Virus record (IMG/VR): IMGVR_UViG_3300028843_000269
Location: 1-28,022 of that record
DNA: 28,022 bases
From: a virus
Reading direction: 5' to 3' (one strand)
Shown: in pieces, positions 6,332 through 11,268 of the stretch
Numbering within the stretch: the first letter of the stretch is position 1
Layout: each line of letters opens with the position of its first letter
Translations under genes and position numbers: made by a program
The notes under the pieces: generated by a model
Told to the model about the DNA's origin: nothing
Seen by the model: the letters and a program-made list of their open reading frames with translations, nothing else
The model's database searches: none

Positions 6332-6373
6332 AATAAACCGTTAGTTGATTCTAAATACAACCTATGGTTTAAT
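6332..6373. promoter_or_regulatory. Left-operator-like cluster with back-to-back promoters
   Basis: Two operator copies, AACCGTTAGTT (6336-6346) and AACCTATGGTT (6359-6369), are 23 bp apart, the same spacing as in the other cluster; the second is identical in sequence to the copy at 5029-5039. A plus-strand promoter TTGATT (6345-6350), 17 bp, TTTAAT (6368-6373) drives the genes from 6418. A minus-strand promoter TTGTAT (6360-6355), 17 bp, TTTATT (6337-6332) drives the membrane protein. Each spacer or box overlaps an operator, so a bound repressor would shut both. Confidence 0.7.
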
Positions 6374-6417
6374 GATTGCAAATTAATTATATCTGCCACG
6401 CATAACCGGAGCCCCCC

Positions 6418-6615
6418 ATGACCCCAAAACCACAACCCCCCCAACAAAAATCAGACCAGATTTATCAAAAAGCACAACAAAGTGCTTTAGATTTTGGCCA
6501 TTCAGGTGTCAATAAATACATCTTCATGTGTGGATTTTTACAGCAAGAACTATGCATCGCATTTGAAAAAATTAAAACCTTAGAAAAATTAAACCAATCA
6601 TCAGTTACCCGCTAA
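6418..6615 (+). CDS. Hypothetical small protein, first gene of plus-strand operon
   Basis: The product is 65 residues, with GGAG six bases before the ATG. The N-terminus is proline- and glutamine-rich (TPKPQPPQQKSDQ); residues 20-60 are helical (QKAQQSALDF, then LQQELCIAFEKIKTLEKL). No family is recognised. It lies about 45 bases after the -10 box of the repressed plus-strand promoter, in the place lambda uses for PL-transcribed early genes, and would be made immediately on induction. Confidence 0.65.
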   Translation: MTPKPQPPQQKSDQIYQKAQQSALDFGHSGVNKYIFMCGFLQQELCIAFEKIKTLEKLNQSSVTR

Positions 6616-6634
6616 AACAACCTAATAAAACATC

Positions 6635-6793
6635 ATGACTATTACCCAAAACAAACTCATCAACGGCATGCATATTGTTAAAATACACCACAACAAATAC
6701 ACCACAACATGTGCCGATACCTCACGAAAAATAGCCTACAAAAAAGCCATGCATAGCATGCTACAAATCATTAAATTAACAGGGATACCCTAA
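6635..6793 (+). CDS. Hypothetical 52-residue protein
   Basis: The ATG at 6635 lies 19 bases after the previous stop. The product (MTITQNKLINGMHIVKIHHN, continuing with KYTTTCADTSRKIAYKKAMH) is basic and well behaved in composition: a possible beta-hairpin followed by a helix. There is no strong ribosome binding site, so coupling to the preceding gene is likely. No family is recognised. A strong hairpin begins seven bases after its stop. Confidence 0.5.
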   Translation: MTITQNKLINGMHIVKIHHNKYTTTCADTSRKIAYKKAMHSMLQIIKLTGIP

Positions 6794-6799
6794 GGTGGT

Positions 6800-6840
6800 G
6801 CAACGCCCAGCGGACGGTGGCGAGTAACATCCGCTGTTGC
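6800..6840 (+). other. Strong bulged stem-loop
   Basis: GCAAC (6800-6804) and AGCGGA (6809-6814) pair with TCCGCT (6830-6835) and GTTGC (6836-6840): an 11-bp stem with a four-base bulge and a 15-base loop. No T run follows, so it is not an ordinary terminator. A second hairpin (TGCCTC 6884-6889 with GAGGCA 6897-6902) lies downstream. Together they make the 6794-6919 gap a structured, non-coding stretch, possibly an RNA processing or regulatory element. Confidence 0.55.
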
Positions 6841-6919
6841 ATTTGGGATCCTCTACGACTTCATACTCAATGAGCAACCGTCATGCCTCACGACACGAGG
6901 CAATCACCGAGGTAAACAC

Positions 6920-6967
6920 ATGAAATTATTAGGAATCATTGGCGCACTACTAAGCGCAGGCGTCTAA
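6920..6967 (+). CDS. Very small hydrophobic ORF (15 residues)
   Basis: GAGG lies eight bases before the ATG, a good ribosome binding site for such a short frame. The peptide MKLLGIIGALLSAGV is hydrophobic throughout, like a membrane peptide or a broken signal sequence. The next ORF starts two bases after its stop. Either a real micropeptide, a leader peptide, or the remnant of a longer gene. Confidence 0.35.
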   Translation: MKLLGIIGALLSAGV

Positions 6968-6968
6968 G

Positions 6969-7052
6969 ATGCCAAAACAGCCTAGGTACTTTAATAAAGT
7001 AGGCGAACCAGGCATAAAGAAACGCAAAGCGCGTCGTAAAAACCGTTGTTAA
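6969..7052 (+). CDS. Very small, highly basic ORF (27 residues)
   Basis: The ATG is eight bases after CAGG and two bases after the preceding stop. Eleven of the 27 residues are Lys or Arg (GIKKRKARRKNRC at the end), which would bind nucleic acid if made. The spacing to both neighbours and the ribosome binding sites suggest a translated chain of tiny genes. It resembles small basic packaging-type peptides only in composition; no family can be assigned. Confidence 0.35.
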   Translation: MPKQPRYFNKVGEPGIKKRKARRKNRC

Positions 7053-7064
7053 TCAGGAGAAAAC

Positions 7065-7258
7065 ATGAAAATAGCCCCAGAAAACCCTGGCCTATCCAAC
7101 CGCACTCTAAATAGCTAAGTTGGAAAAAATAAGCTACGATTTTCTTTCCAGAAGAAAGCGGAAACCTTCTTCGCGAAGATCCACGCCAAACAACGCTACC
7201 TGACTTAAAAGCGGTAGAAAACAATCCACCCATAGATTTTAAACAAGCAACAGGATAA
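7065..7258 (+). pseudogene. Probable frameshifted small gene
   Basis: AGGAGA precedes the ATG at 7065 by about five bases, the best ribosome binding site of the region, yet the frame ends after 17 codons (MKIAPENPGLSNRTLNS). The two other frames then carry protein-like sequence in turn: KLEKISYDF at 7117-7143 and FPEESGNLLREDPRQTTLPD onwards at 7142-7255, ending in a stop at 7256-7258. Joined, these would give a protein of about 65 residues. I read this as one gene broken by two +1 shifts, though separate tiny ORFs are possible. Confidence 0.4.
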
Positions 7259-7262
7259 TAAA

Positions 7263-7368
7263 ATGCAAAAACAATAGGCAGAGCCCCTAAAATTACATTA
7301 CCAGACAGCAAAAAGCACTAAAAGACGTACAATTTCAGGCACAACAAATAATCGAGGTATATCTATGA
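7263..7368 (+). pseudogene. Probable frameshifted small gene before the transglycosylase
   Basis: The ATG at 7263 gives only MQKQ before a stop. If one A is added to the run at 7267-7271 and one to the run at 7310-7314, a single frame of 36 residues appears: TIGRAPKITLPDSKKALKDV, then QFQAQQIIEVYL. It ends in a TGA that overlaps the next gene's ATG (ATGA), as intact operon genes do. That overlap supports a formerly or actually functional gene, interrupted by two single-base losses in A runs (mutation, sequencing error or recoding). Confidence 0.45.
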
Positions 7369-7868
7369 TTACAAAATATGACGCATTGATCAAAGCTGCA
7401 CAGTCTACATACCTAAATGGTGTTGATTGGAGGCTGTTTAAAGCACAGCTAGCCCAAGAATCAGCATTAAATCCAATTGCCGTATCCTATGTAGGCGCAC
7501 AGGGAATAGCCCAATTTATGCCCCGTACATGGCAAGAGGTTAAAAACGATCTAGAGTACCCAAATATTGCAACCCCGTTTGACCCAGTTGTAGCAATACC
7601 AGCTGCAGCATATTATTTATCAAAACAGGCGTATAAATGGACATCAAAACGCGAAGAGGCTGACAGAATATGTCTAGCATTTGCGAGTTATAATGCAGGA
7701 TTTGGTAATATTTTAAAAGCACAAAAATATGCACATGGCGCAGTTGAATACTATCCGATTATTGAGCAACTGCACCGCGTGACTGGTCATAAAAACTCAC
7801 AGGAAACCATACAATACGTGCAGAATATTTTTAAAATATTTGGCGAATATCTGATCCAAGGTCGATAG
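7365..7868 (+). CDS. Lytic transglycosylase (SLT family)
   Basis: The product is 167 residues. It cleaves the MurNAc-GlcNAc bond of peptidoglycan with formation of an anhydro-sugar. The SLT motifs are complete: QESALNP with catalytic Glu32, GAQGIAQFMP (44-53) and ASYNAG (107-112). No signal peptide or membrane helix is seen, so export would need a holin or other route. GAGG lies seven bases before the ATG. It sits in the plus-strand operon under repressor control, with no holin next to it. It could be the phage endolysin displaced from its usual place, or a cell-entry or cell-wall-remodelling enzyme. The family call is firm, the role is not. Confidence 0.9.
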   Translation: MITKYDALIKAAQSTYLNGVDWRLFKAQLAQESALNPIAVSYVGAQGIAQFMPRTWQEVKNDLEYPNIATPFDPVVAIPAAAYYLSKQAYKWTSKREEADRICLAFASYNAGFGNILKAQKYAHGAVEYYPIIEQLHRVTGHKNSQETIQYVQNIFKIFGEYLIQGR

Positions 7869-7891
7869 AAAACAACAAAAGAAACCCAATA

Positions 7892-8275
7892 ATGCCTAAA
7901 CTAAATGAAGATGCACTTAAAAAAGTTATCAGCTACGACCCTTTTACTGGCGTTTTTATCTGGAAACTTCACCACCGAAAAAACAGCCTACTAGGCCAAA
8001 AAGCAGGCTCAATCAATACTTGTGGAGTGCGATATATCCACGTATTTGGGGAAAAATACCAGGCATCACGCCTGGCCATACTGCATATAACGGGCACCCT
8101 ACCCGATTATGCAGGGCATAAAGACAAAGACCCAGGCAACCTGAAATTTAATAACCTTTATGCCAGCGACACCCCAATAAAAACACGACATAATAACATA
8201 CAAAAAAAGACCCAGAAAAAACCAAATGTTGATCATTTAATATTGTTTTGTACCGGGCATAGTATTCAGAATTAA
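7892..8275 (+). CDS. HNH-endonuclease-like protein, possibly degenerate
   Basis: The product is 127 residues. The N-terminal half fits phage HNH/AP2-type endonucleases: YDPFTGVFIWK (15-25), AGSINTCGVRYIHV, then ASRLAILHITGTLPD (58-72). The active-site stretch GHKDKDPGNLKFNNL (75-89) lines up with the usual DHxNGxxxDNRxxNL, but the first Asp is Gly and the DNR triad is changed. The fold is therefore recognisable, while catalysis is doubtful. The last 30 residues are lysine-rich and lack the usual DNA-binding AP2 part. Free-standing HNH genes of this type are common as mobile genes in phages. Confidence 0.65.
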   Translation: MPKLNEDALKKVISYDPFTGVFIWKLHHRKNSLLGQKAGSINTCGVRYIHVFGEKYQASRLAILHITGTLPDYAGHKDKDPGNLKFNNLYASDTPIKTRHNNIQKKTQKKPNVDHLILFCTGHSIQN

Positions 8276-8294
8276 AAATAATAAATGTACGAAT

Positions 8295-8512
8295 ATGAGT
8301 GAAAATGAAATACAAAAATCAACACTTACATTTAACGAAAATGGACGAGCCATCATTGAAACAACTGATGGTGTAGAGATGTCTGTAGTAGAAATGACTT
8401 TCAGTGTGTCAATGAATTTGTTCACTTTCATAATGTCAGTTTTGAAGACCTACAATCTCTATGCTTAGGGCTAGCCACTGAGATTGAAAAATATAAAAAA
8501 CTAACCTTATAA
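8295..8512 (+). pseudogene. Small gene with a single frameshift
   Basis: From the ATG at 8295 the frame gives 57 residues, of which the first 33 look like protein (SENEIQKSTLTFNENGRAII) and the rest do not. Adding one A to the run at 8392-8394 joins the start to a better frame reading NDFQCVNEFVHFHNVSFEDL, then QSLCLGLATEIEKYKKLTL, ending at 8510-8512, for a total of 73 residues. I infer a small gene broken by one base loss. No family is recognised. If the shift is real, the product is truncated and inactive. Confidence 0.5.
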
Positions 8513-8560
8513 CCCATCTGCCCAGTAAAGGTGATTGTTATATTTTTTATAGGAATAATT

Positions 8561-8827
8561 ATGTGGCAATGCGACAAATGCAACGAATATAGATTTAACG
8601 ACAGCAAAATATGTCATTGCAAAGAATTTAACGTGATAGATCTGGACGGAGACAATTTTAAAATTAGAGATATGGATGATCAAGGTGCAGCTTTAAAATT
8701 TGCACAAGAATCTAATGAAAATAACGAATATTATTTAATGGATTCAAATGTAGAAATAAAAGTGAACGGTAAAAGTTTTTCAATTAGTGCTGAGCCAGAT
8801 GTTCATTATTCAGCGTCTGAAATATAA
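8561..8827 (+). CDS. Small protein with N-terminal zinc-finger motif
   Basis: The frame opens at a GTG at 8531, but AGGA six bases before the ATG at 8561 sets the start, giving 88 residues. MWQCDKCNEYRF and ICHCKEF form a CxxC and CxC set within the first 22 residues, a probable zinc site. The rest is acidic and beta-rich (VIDLDGDNFKIRDMDDQG, then NGKSFSISAEPDVHYSA). Similar short zinc-binding proteins are frequent in phage accessory regions. No specific function is assigned. Confidence 0.65.
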   Translation: MWQCDKCNEYRFNDSKICHCKEFNVIDLDGDNFKIRDMDDQGAALKFAQESNENNEYYLMDSNVEIKVNGKSFSISAEPDVHYSASEI

Positions 8828-8943
8828 CGCCCTGGTCAGCAGCTGCAGGCAGGGAAACAACCGAGATATTTAATAGCTCGAAATTTTAACAAACGACAAT
8901 CTATCCAAGAAACTGCGCGGCTTGCGGTCGCCTGGAGCAGATT

Positions 8944-9109
8944 GTTGGCAGGCAATTGAAAGGAACAGATTATGTTTTTTAAAATATTCTTAATGAATGT
9001 ATTAGTTATTTTTATAAATTCGAAATTAGGAAGAAAAAAACTTAACGCAATAGAGGTGCTTTTGATTACGTTATTTAACGCTACACTACTAAATATTTAG
9101 CCTGCCAAC
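8944..9109. repeat. 10-bp inverted repeats flanking a small membrane-protein gene
   Basis: GTTGGCAGGC (8944-8953) and GCCTGCCAAC (9100-9109) are perfect inverted copies that flank the 42-codon ORF at 8972-9100; the right copy begins on the last base of its stop codon. They could form a long-range stem in RNA or mark a transposable or recombining cassette. The upstream stretch 8828-8943 holds no gene I can support. Confidence 0.4.
8972..9100 (+). CDS. Small hydrophobic protein (42 residues)
   Basis: AAGGA lies about seven bases before the ATG. The product has two hydrophobic stretches (MFFKIFLMNVLVIFI and EVLLITLFNATLLNI) separated by a basic turn (NSKLGRKKLN), suggesting a two-helix membrane hairpin. 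This size and layout would suit a small membrane effector, a holin-like protein or a toxin-like peptide; none can be chosen from sequence. It is flanked by 10-bp inverted repeats. Confidence 0.5.
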   Translation: MFFKIFLMNVLVIFINSKLGRKKLNAIEVLLITLFNATLLNI

Positions 9110-9117
9110 GCCATAAT

Positions 9118-9146
9118 CAGGCGGACATGCTTTACCGTCTCGCCTG
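9118..9146 (+). other. GC-rich hairpin in intergenic region
   Basis: CAGGCG-GAC (9118-9126) pairs with GTC-t-CGCCTG (9137-9146), nine base pairs with one bulge and a ten-base loop, in AT-rich surroundings. GATTTTATT follows, so weak termination on the plus strand is possible. It lies between the small membrane ORF and the gene at 9185. Confidence 0.4.
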
Positions 9147-9184
9147 GATTTTATTGTTATGTTGCGACAAAAATAGGAATATCT

Positions 9185-9376
9185 ATGGATATAATCGAAT
9201 TAATAACAAATTTATCGGTTGAAATGAACAACGTTGCTAATGCAATGATAGAGCATTCGGATGATAATAAATGCAATGATAAACAAAACTGGATAGATCG
9301 CTCTAACGAACTATCAGGTGCTGCACAGATAGTGGAAGAGTGGGCCTTATGCGCCGCCAAAGATGAAGCAACATAA
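9185..9376 (+). CDS. Hypothetical small helical protein
   Basis: The product is 63 residues, with AGGA seven bases before the ATG. It is acidic and almost wholly helical (MDIIELITNLSVEMNNVANA, then AAQIVEEWALCAAKDEA). It may form a helical bundle or a dimer. No family is recognised. It is the last gene before the palindrome at 9380-9413 and the integration genes. Confidence 0.6.
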   Translation: MDIIELITNLSVEMNNVANAMIEHSDDNKCNDKQNWIDRSNELSGAAQIVEEWALCAAKDEAT

Positions 9377-9379
9377 CAC

Positions 9380-9413
9380 TGGTGATAGATGGAAAACTTT
9401 CCATATATCACCA
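9380..9413. promoter_or_regulatory. 34-bp near-perfect palindrome upstream of the excisionase gene
   Basis: TGGTGATA at 9380-9387 mirrors TATCACCA at 9406-9413, and ATGGAAA at 9389-9395 mirrors TTTCCAT at 9398-9404, with a single mismatch and a two-base centre. There is no T run after it. TGGAAAACT is repeated directly at 9390-9398 and 9431-9439. It could stop operon transcripts from entering xis-int, or bind a regulator such as the excisionase. Confidence 0.5.
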
Positions 9414-9506
9414 TATTACAACGCAAAAAGTGGAAAACTCGATTTTTATAGAAAAATATTATAACCTATAAAAATGAACCCTGAAGTATTGAAAAAGGTG
9501 ATATAA

Positions 9507-9713
9507 ATGACAGCACAGGCACTGGCTTTGCCAAGATGGGTAAAGCCAAGAATTATTGCTGCAGTATTCGGATACACAGAGGATGCAATAGCAAAAAAGA
9601 GACAGCGTGGGATCTGGCTTGAGGGAAAAATATGGAGAAAAGCGCCAGATAACACTATCATGTATTGTCCTCAAGAGATTGATATCTGGGTTGAAAATGG
9701 CAGTCACAACTAG
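9507..9713 (+). CDS. xis: Excisionase-like protein (DUF1233 type)
   Basis: The product is 68 residues. The pattern LPRWVKPRIIAAVFGYTEDA, then IAKKRQRGIWLEGKIWRKAPD, with a final IDIWVE, fits the putative phage excisionase family DUF1233 as I know it: a small MerR-like winged helix that bends DNA and directs the integrase to excise. AAGGTG lies six bases before the ATG. The 3' end overlaps the integrase start by 17 bases in another frame, so both are made together. The family assignment is from motif memory; the position directly before the integrase gene makes it more secure. Confidence 0.82.
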   Translation: MTAQALALPRWVKPRIIAAVFGYTEDAIAKKRQRGIWLEGKIWRKAPDNTIMYCPQEIDIWVENGSHN

Positions 9714-10929
9714 AACTGGAAAAACAAAAAAAACTCTAACAATAGATTTCTCTTATAGAGGCATCCGGTGCAGAGAATCACTAAAAGGGCTTGTTGTTAA
9801 TAAAGCAAATCGTAAATTTGCAGAGCGAAAATTGGCAGTTATTGAACTTGAAATAACATTAGGAACTTTTAATTATGCTAATCACTTTCCTGACTCAAAA
9901 AGAGCAATTTTACTTGGCATAACTAAAGTTAAAGACAAGCTGCTTGGTGATGCCGTAGATGAATGGCTTGCAATCCAGGGAACAAAAATAAGCCACTCGA
10001 CGATGATTAACTATAAATCAAAAGTTAAAACTTATATTAAGCCTGCATTTGCTGTACAGCCTATGTCTCAAATTACGCAATCAGCCATCGAAACATGGAT
10101 AGCTGTTGATCTGGCGCATTTAAAAAATAAAACAATAAATGAGGCACTTATTATCATGAGAGCCATATTTAAAACTGCAAAAGCAGACAAAATAATACCT
10201 GATTCCCCTTTGGAATTTATTGATAATTTAAAAGTAGTGACAGATGAACCAGACCCTTTTACAAAAGACGAAATAAATAGAATCCTATCAACTCCAACTA
10301 ATAGGATTCAGGAAATTAACATGATTGAGTTTAACTTTTGGAGCGGCTTAAGATTATCAGAATTAATTGCTTTAGGGTGGGATGATATAGATCAAATCAA
10401 CTGGACTGCAAAAATTCACTTGGCAAAAGTGAATGGAAAGTTCAAAAAAACAAAAACAGAAAGAGCAGAAAGAACAATAGAATTACTTAAGCCTGCGATT
10501 GATGCAATTAAAAAACAAATATCATTCACCTACATGTTTCCATCTATAAAAATTGAAGTGACTCAGCGAGACATAAAGACTGTAAAAATAATTGACTGGA
10601 GGCCTGTTTTTTTAAATTCAAATACTCAAGAGCCTCATGCAAGTGATATTGCTATTCGCACTCGCTTTTGGACTGCTCATTTAAAAAGAGCAAAAGTCAG
10701 ATATAGAGCACCCAAAAACACCAGGCATACATACGCGAGTCAATTACTGTCCACTGGGACTATTTCTAAGGACTGGATAGCCAAACAGATGGGCCACACC
10801 TCAACAAAGATGATCGATAAGCATTATGCAAAATGGATCCCTGAAGATGCCCCTCCAATGGCTAAAATGGCAAATAAAGCACTTGGTTTTCTTGAACAAT
10901 CCGTCACAAATGCGTCACAAAAAAAATAA
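9697..10929 (+). CDS. int: Tyrosine-type phage integrase
   Basis: The frame opens at 9607, but the ATG at 9697 (410 residues) begins a normal N-terminus, while the 30 upstream codons are out-of-frame xis sequence. Residues 15-68 form the arm-binding domain of the DUF3596 type (SYRGIRCRE, ERKLAVIELEI, GTFNYANHFPDS). The core-binding domain spans about 84-180. The catalytic domain has Arg219 (SGLRLSEL), Arg343 (KNTRHTYAS), His367 (MGHTS) and Tyr377 (KHYAKW). The usual first His of the HxxR box is Lys340, a variation known in relatives. It integrates the phage at a tRNA-Ser gene, judging by the core sequence 36 bases downstream. Its last codons contain one copy of the arm-type repeat. Confidence 0.95.
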   Translation: MAVTTRTGKTKKTLTIDFSYRGIRCRESLKGLVVNKANRKFAERKLAVIELEITLGTFNYANHFPDSKRAILLGITKVKDKLLGDAVDEWLAIQGTKISHSTMINYKSKVKTYIKPAFAVQPMSQITQSAIETWIAVDLAHLKNKTINEALIIMRAIFKTAKADKIIPDSPLEFIDNLKVVTDEPDPFTKDEINRILSTPTNRIQEINMIEFNFWSGLRLSELIALGWDDIDQINWTAKIHLAKVNGKFKKTKTERAERTIELLKPAIDAIKKQISFTYMFPSIKIEVTQRDIKTVKIIDWRPVFLNSNTQEPHASDIAIRTRFWTAHLKRAKVRYRAPKNTRHTYASQLLSTGTISKDWIAKQMGHTSTKMIDKHYAKWIPEDAPPMAKMANKALGFLEQSVTNASQKK

Positions 10930-11101
10930 TAAAAATAAATATATCCATTATATCAATTGCTTAAATGGCGGAGAGCAAGGGATTCGAACCTATGCTATTA
11001 TAGCGCCCGTCTTATTTAGTCTGCAATAGTCGCAATATGCTGATAATACTAATTGACTATTATGGACTAAAAAGGACTTTGGTTCGTCACAAATGCGTCA
11101 C
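10902..11101. other. Phage attachment site attP with tRNA-Ser core
   Basis: Positions 10966-10990, read on the minus strand, are the last 25 nt of a tRNA gene: T-loop TTCGAAT, T-stem 3' strand CCCTT, acceptor GCTCTCC, discriminator G, then CCA. The G discriminator and GGAGAGC-type acceptor fit tRNA-Ser. Upstream of the core the T-stem no longer pairs, so this is a fragment and not a gene. CGTCACAAATGCGTCAC occurs at 10902-10918 and again at 11085-11101, each with two CGTCAC boxes 11 bp apart, and these are likely integrase arm sites. TAGTC at 11017 and 11027 faces GACTA at 11055 and 11065, all with 10-bp spacing. The 10930-11268 gap holds no gene. Confidence 0.85.
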
Positions 11102-11208
11102 TTATTGTTAATAACATAATCCATAGAAAAATAATAATCTAAGTACAATTTTTTATAACTACAGTCATTATAAAATTCTGCACATTGCCTAAGCAACCCT
11201 GATTTTTG

Positions 11209-11225
11209 GACGCTTAAAAAGCGTC
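11209..11225. other. Short perfect hairpin at the end of the late operon
   Basis: GACGCTT (11209-11215) and AAGCGTC (11219-11225) form a seven-base-pair stem with a three-base loop, 44 bases after the stop of the last late gene. No T run follows on either strand, so termination is only possible, not clear. It lies between attP and the late genes. Confidence 0.35.
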
Positions 11226-11268
11226 GTTGGAATATGAATACTGCAGTAGTGAAACTCCCTCCTTAAAC

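Noticed and set aside
6969-7052. Microvirus-type packaging peptide (J-like)
   Set aside because: Only the basic composition agrees; no neighbouring microvirus capsid or pilot genes are present.
10966-10990. tRNA-Ser gene
   Set aside because: Only the T-arm loop side, acceptor 3' strand and CCA are present; the rest of the T-stem, anticodon and D arms are missing, so it is an attachment core and not a gene.
10826-11029. 67-codon plus-strand ORF crossing the integrase end
   Set aside because: It overlaps int in another frame and runs through the tRNA fragment and attP; no ribosome binding site and no protein-like pattern.
11209-11225. Rho-independent terminator for the late operon
   Set aside because: The stem is perfect but short and no T run follows on either strand, so I list it only as a hairpin.
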